Shown: one piece after another, positions 24,400 through 31,414 of the stretch
How the letters are laid out: every line of letters begins with the position of its first letter
How positions within the stretch are numbered: position 1 is the first letter of the stretch
Assembly: GCF_016899425.1 (NCBI RefSeq)
Contig: NZ_CP045995.1
Location: 248,001-312,000 of the forward strand
Reading direction: 5' to 3'
Length of the DNA stretch: 64,000 nucleotides
From: Burkholderia sp. MS389
GTDB taxonomy: Bacteria > Pseudomonadota > Gammaproteobacteria > Burkholderiales > Burkholderiaceae
Program-made: the position numbers and the translations under genes
The notes under the pieces: model-generated
The model's input: only the letters and a program-made list of their open reading frames with translations
Database searches by the model: none
What the model was told of the DNA's origin: nothing

Positions 24400-25182
24400 A
24401 TGCTTCATCTTCACTCGAGCTATTCGGCGAACGCCATTCTTGCTGCCCTCCCGGAGGACAGCATCCGCGCCATCGCCCCGCATCTCGAACTGGTCAGGAT
24501 CAAGGCCGGGATGCTCGACCGGGTCGGCGAGCCGATGCGTCATCTGCATTTTCCGACGACGGCGATGATGTCGGTGCAGCACCTGATGGAGGACGGTGCG
24601 ATGGTCGAGGTGGCGGTGGTCGGCCGCGAGGGTGTGGTCGGGCTGGGGACGCTGGTCGGCGGTATCGCCGCGTCGAGCCGGGTCGAAGTGCGCATCGGCG
24701 GAATGGCCTATCGCGTGCCGAGTTGCGTGATGCGCGCCGAATTCGAGCGGTCGGCGCAGACCTACCGGCTGTTGCTCAACATCTGCCAGGCGACGATGGC
24801 GCAGATCTCGCGCAGCGCGCTGTGCAACCGGCATCACTCGGTCAGCGAGCAGCTCAGCCGCTGGCTGCTGCTCGCGCACGACCGGATCGACGGCGACGAG
24901 CTGGCCGTCACGCAGCAGACGATCGCGAACATGCTCGGCGTGCGGCGCGAAGGCGTGACGGAAGCGGCCGGGAACCTGCAGGAAGCCGGGCTGATCCGAC
25001 AACGCCGCGGCCGCATCACGGTGCTCGACCGCGACGGCCTCGAACATCACGCGTGCGAATGCTACAGCCTGATTCGCGCCGACTATCGGCGGTTGCTCGG
25101 CACGCGCGAGCATGCGAGGCAGGCGACGATTCGCCCGCGCATGCCGGACGCGTACCGCGGATTCCCCGCGCATGGTGCGTGA
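24400..25182 (+). CDS. berA: CRP/FNR family c-di-GMP-responsive regulator, BerA-like
   Basis: This 260-residue CRP/FNR protein has a cyclic-nucleotide-binding barrel (about 12-135; VGEPMRHLHFPTTAMMSVQHL and VVGREGVVGLGTL), a long central helix and a Crp winged helix (TQQTIANMLGVRREGVTEAA, about 190-209). The ATG at 24400 follows AAAAGGGA. I assign berA for three reasons: family, position seven genes after the berB-like gene as in B. cenocepacia (BCAM1342 and BCAM1349 from memory), and the sigma-54 promoter upstream, since berA is reported to be RpoN/BerB-dependent. BerA activates the Bep EPS genes in response to c-di-GMP. The sugar transferase gene starts 2 bases after its stop, so the two form one operon. 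Confidence 0.85.
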   Translation: MLHLHSSYSANAILAALPEDSIRAIAPHLELVRIKAGMLDRVGEPMRHLHFPTTAMMSVQHLMEDGAMVEVAVVGREGVVGLGTLVGGIAASSRVEVRIGGMAYRVPSCVMRAEFERSAQTYRLLLNICQATMAQISRSALCNRHHSVSEQLSRWLLLAHDRIDGDELAVTQQTIANMLGVRREGVTEAAGNLQEAGLIRQRRGRITVLDRDGLEHHACECYSLIRADYRRLLGTREHARQATIRPRMPDAYRGFPAHGA

Positions 25183-25184
25183 CG

Positions 25185-26600
25185 ATGCAGTCGATGTCCG
25201 GTGGAACGAATGCGATCCGGCGTGCCGCGATCGCGGCGGCCGACGTCGTGCTCGTGCTGGCCGGGGCGCTCGCCGCGCAGGCGGCGTCGGGGCTCGGTTG
25301 GCATGCGCTGTCCGACGCGCAGCGCGGCGCGATCGCACTGCTGTGCGTGCTGACGGTGGCGCTGCTGCCGCGCTACCTGCGCACCGTGCGCGGCGGCGTG
25401 GCGGTGCGGGGCGGTGCGCACGTGTTGACACACACGCTGGTGGCCGTGGTGTGCGCGAGCGTGCTGACGGTTGCCGGCACGATGTGGATCATGAATCGCG
25501 GCGGCACCGTGACGACCCGCTGGATCGCGCGCACGGTGCTGGCCGGCGACGCGGCGCTGCTGCTCGGCCGCGCGGCGCTGCTGGCGTTCGCGCTGACGCG
25601 TGGCGACCCGCGTGCGCGGCAGCGCCGCGTAGCCATCGTCGGCGCAACGGCTTACGGGCGCGTGGCGATCGAGCGGATGCAGCTCGCGCCGAACGGCCCG
25701 TTCGCGGCCGCGTGCGTGTTCGACGACGATGCGCCGGCCGCCGCGGGCGGCATCGGCGGCGTACCGGTGATCGACGACTGGAACGCGTTGCGCGAGCGGA
25801 TTCGCGGCGGCGACATCGACGAGGTATGGCTCACGCTGCCGATGTCGCACGAGTGGCGGATCCAGCGGATCGTGCGCGAGTTGCGCGACGAGTTCGTCGA
25901 GTTGCGGCTGTTGCCCGACGTGCGGCAGATGGCGGTCGTCGATCGTTCCGCGACCGACGTGCTCGGCATGCCGGCGATCAATCTCGCGACCACGCCGCGC
26001 TCCGCGCCTGAGCTGTGGGCCAAGTTCGCGTTCGACCGGCTGTTCGCGTTCGGCGTGCTGATTCCGTTGCTGCCGCTGCTGACGATGCTCGCGATCGCGG
26101 TCAAGCTGTCGTCGCCGGGGCCCGTGCTGTTCAGGCAGCGCCGCAAGGGCGTCGACGGCCGCGAGTTCGACATCCTGAAGTTCCGGACGATGCGCGTGCA
26201 TCGCGTGCAGCCGGGCGTCGTGCGGCAGGCGTCGCGCAACGATTCGCGCATCACGCGCGTCGGCGCGTTCCTGCGGCGCACGTCGCTCGACGAGTTGCCG
26301 CAGTTCTTCAACGTGCTGTTCGGGCAGATGTCGGTGGTCGGCCCGCGTCCGCACGCGATCGAACACGACGACTTGTATCGGCAACTGATCGACTGTTACA
26401 TGTACCGCTACCGCGTACGGCCCGGCATCACCGGATGGGCGCAGGTGAACGGCTATCGCGGTGAAACGCGCAAGGTCGAGGCGATGGCGGCGCGCGTGAA
26501 GTTCGATCTGTTCTACATGCAGAACTGGAGCTTCTGGTTCGACATCAAGATCATCCTGCTGACGGTGGTGCGCGGCTTCATCGGGCGCAACGCGTTCTGA
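25185..26600 (+). CDS. Undecaprenyl-phosphate sugar phosphotransferase (WcaJ/BceB-type)
   Basis: This 471-residue polyprenyl-phosphate hexose-1-phosphate transferase starts EPS repeat-unit assembly on undecaprenyl phosphate. It has about four N-terminal transmembrane helices (residues 12-135), a Rossmann-like central domain (RVAIVGATAYGRVAIERM), a re-entrant membrane helix near 295-320 and the catalytic domain. The latter carries RQRRKGVDGREFDILKFRTM, the Asp-Glu pair in SLDELPQFFNVLFGQMSVVG, then GPRPH and RPGITGWAQVNGYRGET. The ATG at 25185 comes 2 bases after the berA stop, so initiation of EPS synthesis and the c-di-GMP regulator share a sigma-54-driven transcript. The gene is about 21 kb from the wza/wzc/wzy genes it presumably serves. 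Confidence 0.93.
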   Translation: MQSMSGGTNAIRRAAIAAADVVLVLAGALAAQAASGLGWHALSDAQRGAIALLCVLTVALLPRYLRTVRGGVAVRGGAHVLTHTLVAVVCASVLTVAGTMWIMNRGGTVTTRWIARTVLAGDAALLLGRAALLAFALTRGDPRARQRRVAIVGATAYGRVAIERMQLAPNGPFAAACVFDDDAPAAAGGIGGVPVIDDWNALRERIRGGDIDEVWLTLPMSHEWRIQRIVRELRDEFVELRLLPDVRQMAVVDRSATDVLGMPAINLATTPRSAPELWAKFAFDRLFAFGVLIPLLPLLTMLAIAVKLSSPGPVLFRQRRKGVDGREFDILKFRTMRVHRVQPGVVRQASRNDSRITRVGAFLRRTSLDELPQFFNVLFGQMSVVGPRPHAIEHDDLYRQLIDCYMYRYRVRPGITGWAQVNGYRGETRKVEAMAARVKFDLFYMQNWSFWFDIKIILLTVVRGFIGRNAF

Positions 26601-26984
26601 GGATTCCGAATGATTGCAGCAGCGCTGCGCGAGCGATCGTATCGACCGCGCGATGCCGGTCCGCGGGCGCGGAAAGAACCGCGGCGACCGCACGGGAAAT
26701 TGCTGCGCTGCGGGTGTGCCGACGCGCTGCGCCGCCCGCGCCGCAAGGCGGGGATTGCGCGTCCGTCCCCAGTTTCCGCACCGCTGCCGCTGCGTGAACG
26801 GCACGCTGATTCCGGTCAACACACGCGTGTTCAATGGGTTTATCCTGCGTCGAATGCGTCCGGCGTTTCGCGTCCGGCCGCCCATCCGGATGCGACCGCG
26901 CAGGTCATGCCTGCGCGCCGCGCACCGGTGCGATACCGCGCGCCGCTCTTGTTTCGCGCGGAACCCGGAACAGGAGAGACGGCC
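26601..26984. other. Intergenic region, nothing recognised
   Basis: About 380 bases between the sugar transferase and the DksA/TraR gene. Open frames here lack ribosome-binding sites and coding character. I see no clear promoter or hairpin. Confidence 0.4.
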
Positions 26985-27377
26985 ATGTCGCTCGACCCAC
27001 GACAACGGCAGACGCTGAAGCAGCGGCTGAACGAGAGCGAGCAGGCGCTGCGTGCGGAGATCCGCGCGAGCGAAGACCAGCGCGCGTCGGAATCCTATGC
27101 GGAGCTTGCCGGCGCGGCGCCGGACGAGGGCGACGAGGCGAATGCGGACCTCTTCGTCGACGTCGACCATGCGTTGATCGGCATGAAGCTGACCGAGCTG
27201 CGCGCGGTTGGCCGCGCGCAGCAGCGGATGCGCGACGGCAGTTACGGCGAATGCATCGACTGCGACGGCTCGGTCGGCTACGAGCGCCTGCTGGCGCGCC
27301 CGACCGCCGAACGCTGCACGCATTGCCAGTCGCTCTACGAGCGGCGCTACGCGACGACCCCGCGCGCATCGCTCTGA
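26985..27377 (+). CDS. DksA/TraR family zinc-finger protein
   Basis: This 130-residue protein has an N-terminal coiled coil (residues 5-80) and a C-terminal four-Cys zinc finger at Cys90, Cys93, Cys111 and Cys114. The coiled-coil tip reads DEGDEA (Asp47, Asp50, Ala52), matching the DxxDxA tip motif that DksA needs to act through the RNA polymerase secondary channel. Regulatory activity is therefore plausible rather than lost. The length is nearer to TraR-like or short DksA2-type proteins than to full DksA (about 150). The ATG at 26985 follows AGGAGA. The gene stands alone, with an uncertain small frame downstream. Confidence 0.9.
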   Translation: MSLDPRQRQTLKQRLNESEQALRAEIRASEDQRASESYAELAGAAPDEGDEANADLFVDVDHALIGMKLTELRAVGRAQQRMRDGSYGECIDCDGSVGYERLLARPTAERCTHCQSLYERRYATTPRASL

Positions 27378-27424
27378 CGTCGTGCGTGCGTACGCTCGCC
27401 GACCATGGCCGCGACATCCGGACG

Positions 27425-27607
27425 ATGATCGCGAACGGCGACAATCCCGGGAAGATTCCGTCGATCGGGCGCGGCTGGCTGACGCGGCATGACGTGCTGA
27501 ACACGCGCACGCTCGCGCAACCGCAGCCACTGCTGGCGCGCACGATGGGCGGTGCGGGCAGCACCGGCGGCAGCGGCACGCAGCGGAGCCGGTCGAAGGG
27601 TGCGTGA
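27425..27607 (+). CDS. Possible small hypothetical protein
   Basis: A 60-residue open frame lies 47 bases after the DksA-like gene; a GTG start near 27385 would give about 73 residues. It has no recognisable domain, and the C-terminus is Gly/Ser-rich. It is listed only because its stop codon sits exactly at the foot of a strong hairpin. It may equally be non-coding sequence before that terminator. Confidence 0.2.
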   Translation: MIANGDNPGKIPSIGRGWLTRHDVLNTRTLAQPQPLLARTMGGAGSTGGSGTQRSRSKGA

Positions 27608-27635
27608 ACGCGTCGCGCCCGGCCGCGACGCGTTC
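27606..27635. terminator. Strong hairpin between convergent transcripts
   Basis: A 12-base perfect stem, GAACGCGTCGCG (27606-27617) and CGCGACGCGTTC (27624-27635), has a 6-base loop. It lies 18 bases past the stop of alanine dehydrogenase, which comes from the other side, and after the DksA-like gene. No U-tract is present, so it would be a bidirectional hairpin terminator or RNA-stabilising end. Confidence 0.6.
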
Positions 27636-27652
27636 GACTCATGCCGGCAAGC

Positions 27653-28768
27653 TCATCCGAGTACGCCGGTCGCCGGGACGTAGGGCAGCCCGAGCGCCTG
27701 CGCGACCGCTTCGTACGTGATATGGCCGTCGCACACGTTCAGGCCCGCGCGCAGATGCGGATCGTCGAGCATCGCCTGTTTCCAGCCCTTGTCGGCGAGC
27801 GCGAGCGCATGGCCGAGCGTTGCATTGTTCAGCGCAAAGGTCGACGTGCGCGCGACCGCGCCGGGCATGTTCGCGACACAGTAGTGGACCACCCCGTCGA
27901 CGACGAAGGTCGGCGCAGCATGCGTGGTCGCATGCGAAGTCTCGAAGCATCCGCCCTGGTCGATCGCGACGTCGACGACGACCGCCCCCTTGCGCATCGT
28001 CGCGATCATGTCGCGCGTGACGAGCCGCGGCGCCGATGCGCCCGGCACGAGCACGGCGCCGATCACGACGTCGGCATCGCGCACGGCTTCGTCGACCGTA
28101 TGCGCATTCGAGCAGACGGTCGCGATCCGGTTGGCGAACACGAGATCGAGCTGGCGCAGCCGGTTCACGTTGGTGTCGAGCACGGTGACGCGCGCACCCA
28201 GGCCCACCGCCATCTGCAGCGCGCCGGTGCCCACCACACCCGCGCCGAGCACGACGACGTGCGCGGCCGGCACGCCCGGCACGCCGGCCATCAGCACGCC
28301 GCGGCCGCCGCGCGGGCTTTCGAGGTGGGTCGCCGCGACCTGGATCGACATGCGCCCCGCGACTTCGCTCATCGGTGCGAGCAACGGCAGGCCGCCGCCG
28401 GGGCCCGTCACGGTTTCGTAGGCGATGCAGACCGCGCCGGATTTCACGAGCGCGGCGGCCTGATCGGGATCGGGCGCGAGATGCAGATACGTGTAGAGGA
28501 TCTGGCCGCGCCGCAGCATCGCGCATTCGGCCGGCTGCGGCTCCTTGACCTTGATGATCATGTCGGCGCGCGCGAAGATTTCGTCCGCGCCGTCGCTGAG
28601 CAATGCGCCCGCGGCCGTGTAGTCGTCGTCGAGCAGGCCGATCGCCGTGCCCGCGCCGCGCTGCACGAGCACGCGATGGCCGTGCCGCGTGAGTTCGCGC
28701 GCGCCGGCCGGCGTGAGGCCGACGCGGTATTCGTGGTTCTTGATCTCTTTCGGCACACCGATCAGCAT
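27653..28768 (-). CDS. ald: Alanine dehydrogenase
   Basis: This 371-residue enzyme catalyses the NAD-dependent interconversion of L-alanine with pyruvate and ammonium. It opens MLIGVPKEIKNHEYRVGLTP, the family signature with Arg15. KVKEPQ (about 73-78) and the His in YTYLHLAPD (about 92-100) supply substrate-site residues. The Rossmann motif is VVVLGAGVVGTGALQMAVGLG (about 170-190), followed by the Asp in VLDTNVNRL. The length matches the family (about 370). GGAGG lies just upstream of the ATG at 28768. It stands alone, convergent with the DksA-like gene and divergent from a small membrane protein gene. The regulator cannot be seen; a Lrp-type gene is not in the window. Confidence 0.96.
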   Translation of the reverse strand: MLIGVPKEIKNHEYRVGLTPAGARELTRHGHRVLVQRGAGTAIGLLDDDYTAAGALLSDGADEIFARADMIIKVKEPQPAECAMLRRGQILYTYLHLAPDPDQAAALVKSGAVCIAYETVTGPGGGLPLLAPMSEVAGRMSIQVAATHLESPRGGRGVLMAGVPGVPAAHVVVLGAGVVGTGALQMAVGLGARVTVLDTNVNRLRQLDLVFANRIATVCSNAHTVDEAVRDADVVIGAVLVPGASAPRLVTRDMIATMRKGAVVVDVAIDQGGCFETSHATTHAAPTFVVDGVVHYCVANMPGAVARTSTFALNNATLGHALALADKGWKQAMLDDPHLRAGLNVCDGHITYEAVAQALGLPYVPATGVLG

Positions 28769-29055
28769 GAGTCGCCTCCATGGCCTTCGTTATCGTCGTC
28801 GTGCGGGCAGCCGGTTGCACAGCGGCGTGCCGATCGCAGTACTGGAATAACAGCGTAGTGGTGCGCGGAGGGAAGTCAAGCAGCCGGCTCGCGCGACGAC
28901 GCATCCGCACTGCAGCGCAGCATGCGCGGCGACCGGTTGCGACCGGACGTCGCAATGCGCGCGTGGCCGGGTTTCGGTATCGTCGTGCGTGGCGCGGGCC
29001 GGGGCCGCGTGCCGAATCCTTTCGGCAACACAACGGGACGAGGACATCGATCGAC

Positions 29056-29472
29056 ATGACAGGTGCGTATTTCAGCGTGCCGACGCTTTGCGCCATCGCG
29101 CTCGTGCACGTCTACTGGGCGTTCGGCGGCCGGCTGGGCAAGCGTGCGGCCATTCCGGAGCAGGACGGCGTACCGCTGTTGCGGCCGACTGCCGTCGGCA
29201 CGCTTGCCGTCGCGGCGGCACTGCTGGGCGGCGCAGGCGTGGTCGCCGCGCGTGCCGGCTGGCTCGGGCGCAACGCGTATCCCTGCACGATCGCGTTCGC
29301 GGTCGTTGCGCTCGCATTGATCTTCGCGGTGCGGGCCGTCGGTGATTTCCGCTACGTCGGCTTCTTCAAGCGGATTCGCGGGTCGCGTTTCGCGCGGATG
29401 GACACGCTGTATTACTCGCCGCTGTGCGCGGCGCTGGCGTTGTCGATCGCGTCGATGTTCTGGCCGTGGTGA
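29056..29472 (+). CDS. DUF3995 family small membrane protein
   Basis: This 138-residue protein has four hydrophobic segments (about 8-24, 48-70, 80-98 and 120-136). The motif ALVHVYWAFGG near the N-terminus and the RAVGDFRYVGFFKRIRGSRFARMD stretch mark the DUF3995 family. The function is unknown. The conserved His/Trp in the first helix and the basic loop before the last helix are the only features that stand out. GAGGA is upstream of the ATG at 29056, at slightly long spacing. It converges on kptA with a 19-base gap. Confidence 0.82.
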   Translation: MTGAYFSVPTLCAIALVHVYWAFGGRLGKRAAIPEQDGVPLLRPTAVGTLAVAAALLGGAGVVAARAGWLGRNAYPCTIAFAVVALALIFAVRAVGDFRYVGFFKRIRGSRFARMDTLYYSPLCAALALSIASMFWPW

Positions 29473-29491
29473 GTGGCGGCCGGCGCACGGC

Positions 29492-30079
29492 TCACTCCGT
29501 GCGCGTATCGTCGATCAACGCTACGTATTCGGCTGGCACGGCATCGGTCAGCCAGACGCCGTTTTCGGCGACGAAGAACGTATGGCCTTGCCGATGCATG
29601 CGCCGCGCATCGACTTCGAGGATCGCGGGCACGCCGTAGCGCGCGCCGACGGCCAGCGCCGTGCGGACGTCCGCCGACAGGTGTACGTGATGACGGGCGC
29701 CGGGCTTCAGCCCTTGCGCGCGAATCGAATCGAGGAAGCGCGTCGCCGTGCCGTGATAGAGGCGCTCGGGCGGTTGCGCGGCCGGATATTGGCGCTGCAC
29801 GGCGGGCGTCGAATGGCCCTGTACCGCGCGGATGCGTTGACCGTCATCCGACAGCGCGAAGCGCTGCTTGTCGCTGGTTGCGCACACGCTTTCGATCGTC
29901 GCGCGATCGAGCTGGCGTCCGTGACGGGCGGCGCCGGCGATCAGTTCGTCGATGTCGGCCCAGCCTTCGGCGTCCAGTTGGAGGCCGATGGCCTGCGGCT
30001 CGTGGCGCAGCAGGTAGCTCAGATATTTGCTGATGCCGGTCGCATCGGGCGCCGGCTGTTTGTTTTTCTCGGTGTTCAT
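29492..30079 (-). CDS. kptA: RNA 2'-phosphotransferase, Tpt1/KptA family
   Basis: This 195-residue enzyme would remove an internal RNA 2'-phosphate to NAD+, releasing ADP-ribose 1'',2''-cyclic phosphate. The family motifs are present and in order: SKYLSYLLRH (17-26), DELIAGA, a KQRFALS-type segment, IRAVQGHS (about 83-90), LYHGT (about 107-111) and HVHLSAD (about 131-137). The conserved Arg/His of LLRH, the RxxQGHS motif and the HGT motif supply the catalytic set. Bacteria have no known tRNA splicing pathway that makes 2'-phosphates, so the natural substrate is unclear. It stands alone and is not beside RNA ligase or Rtc genes. The start ATG at 30079 gives full family length. Confidence 0.94.
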   Translation of the reverse strand: MNTEKNKQPAPDATGISKYLSYLLRHEPQAIGLQLDAEGWADIDELIAGAARHGRQLDRATIESVCATSDKQRFALSDDGQRIRAVQGHSTPAVQRQYPAAQPPERLYHGTATRFLDSIRAQGLKPGARHHVHLSADVRTALAVGARYGVPAILEVDARRMHRQGHTFFVAENGVWLTDAVPAEYVALIDDTRTE

Positions 30080-30277
30080 GAGTTGCGGAGGCTACCAGAG
30101 CGCGCTGCAACTCGATACCGTCATCTGTCCGGGCGTCGCCGGAAAGCGACACGCGCGCGCCGCAGCTGATCGTCCGCCCGGCCGGCAAGCTGTCCGCTAT
30201 CTCGCCATCCTTGCACATTCCGGCTTCCGAATTTCCCATTGTTGCTAATTTCGATGCACTGAATTGCATTGAACCCC

Positions 30278-30306
30278 CTGGCAATGGAACCGGTTCCAGC
30301 TATAAT
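30278..30306 (+). promoter_or_regulatory. Sigma-70-like promoter of the gluconate dehydrogenase operon
   Basis: A perfect TATAAT (30301-30306) follows a weak -35 such as CTGGCA (30278-30283) at 17-base spacing. The operator palindrome fills the spacer, a classic repressor arrangement. The start codon of the first subunit is about 365 bases downstream, so the leader would be long. Confidence 0.55.
30285..30298. promoter_or_regulatory. PtxS/LacI-family operator-like palindrome
   Basis: TGGAACCGGTTCCA is a perfect 14-base palindrome with the AANCGNTT core of LacI/GalR operators. It differs only at one symmetric position per half from TGAAACCGGTTTCA, reported for Pseudomonas PtxS, the 2-ketogluconate-responsive repressor of gluconate dehydrogenase. 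Its place between -35 and -10 upstream of the same enzyme's operon makes the match meaningful. Confidence 0.72.
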
Positions 30307-30670
30307 TCGCCCGCACTCGTCGCCGGACCCGAAAGAGGTCGTGCGCGTTGCGCTTGCCGTGGGCAGACGCGACGTCTAAGTTGAACAAGGGTCATGGGCG
30401 ATGACGGACAGATGCAGGCCGATGCCGGTATTTGTCCGACGATAGGCCCGCAATGAGGTCGATCCGCGCAGCGCGCCGCCGGCATCCGGGGCGCCGCGCG
30501 GCCGCAACGAGGGCGTCCCCGCGAATCGCGGCCGGCCGCCAGCATCGAGGTTGTGCGCAACACACGAAAGAACAGGGCAACCGGCCGCCTGCGGCACGGC
30601 TGCCTGCCGGGCACGCGGCATGCGGAATGCGCGCGTCCGAACCCCGATCCCCAACGATCAACATCCGACC

Positions 30671-31414
30671 ATGTCCACGTCACCTGACAAACCCAATTCG
30701 CGTCGCCGTTTCCTGCGCACATCGGTCGCGCTCGTGCCGATCGCGTCGGTCGCCGGCTGCGACCTGCGCTCGTCGTCGTCGCCGTCCGCGACGACGGCCG
30801 GCAACGCGTCCGCTGCGTCGGCCGGCGCCGACCGCGCGCCGTACAAGCCGACCTTTTTCGATGCGAAGGAATGGGCGTTCGTCCAGGCCGCGGTCGACCG
30901 GCTGATTCCGGCCGACGCCGAAGGCCCCGGCGCGCTCGAAGCGGGCGTGCCCGAATTCATCGATCGCCAGATGGAGACGCCGTATGCGCACGGCGCGACG
31001 TGGTACATGCAGGGGCCGTTCCAGCAGGGCGTGCCGGAGCTCGGCTACCAGTTGAAGCTGGTGCCGCGCGACATCTACCGGCTCGGCATCGCGGCGGTCA
31101 ACCGCTATTGCGAAAAGGCGCACGGCAAGGCGTTCGCGGATCTCGACGCGCCGACGCGCGACGCCGTGCTCGGCGCGCTGGAGAAGGGCGGCGCGCAGAT
31201 CGACGACGTCCCGCCCGGCCTGTTCCTCGGCCAGTTGCTGCAGAACACGCGCGAAGGCTACTTCTGCGATCCGGTGCATGGCGGCAATCGCGACATGGCC
31301 GCGTGGAAGATGATCGGTTTCCCGGGCGCGCGCGCGGACTTCATGGATTTCGTCAACCAGAGCGGCAAGCCCTATCCGTACGGCCCCGTCTCGATCAACG
31401 GGGAGCGCAGCTGA
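30671..31414 (+). CDS. Gluconate 2-dehydrogenase small (gamma) subunit, Tat-exported
   Basis: This 247-residue subunit matches the Gluconate_2-dh3 family (subunit 3). It begins with a twin-arginine signal, SRRRFLRTSVALVPIASVAG, which would export the folded complex with the flavoprotein subunit. The core has FFDAKEWAFVQAAVDRLIPAD (about 65-85), EFIDRQMETPYAHGATWYM and LFLGQLLQNTREGYFCDPVHGGNRD (about 190-213), then the C-terminal WKMIGFPG motif. The length equals that of Pseudomonas gluconate dehydrogenase subunits and exceeds the roughly 170 residues of FAD-glucose dehydrogenase gamma subunits. The following gene overlaps its stop by 1 base (TGATG). Confidence 0.93.
   Translation: MSTSPDKPNSRRRFLRTSVALVPIASVAGCDLRSSSSPSATTAGNASAASAGADRAPYKPTFFDAKEWAFVQAAVDRLIPADAEGPGALEAGVPEFIDRQMETPYAHGATWYMQGPFQQGVPELGYQLKLVPRDIYRLGIAAVNRYCEKAHGKAFADLDAPTRDAVLGALEKGGAQIDDVPPGLFLGQLLQNTREGYFCDPVHGGNRDMAAWKMIGFPGARADFMDFVNQSGKPYPYGPVSINGERS

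Larger units (their letters stand above)
30080..30670. other. Intergenic region upstream of the gluconate dehydrogenase operon
   Basis: About 590 bases. It holds a sigma-70-like promoter with an embedded palindromic operator at 30278-30306. From 30310 to 30670 it holds a long leader in which I recognise no gene. Confidence 0.55.

Noticed and set aside
25083-25182. Possible start of the sugar transferase inside berA, giving a longer protein
   Set aside because: The upstream extension would be Arg-rich shadow sequence; the ATG at 25185 gives the normal WcaJ-type length.
25083-27530. 815-codon minus-strand frame across the sugar transferase and DksA-like genes
   Set aside because: It spans two supported plus-strand genes and an intergenic region, with low-complexity Arg/His sequence.
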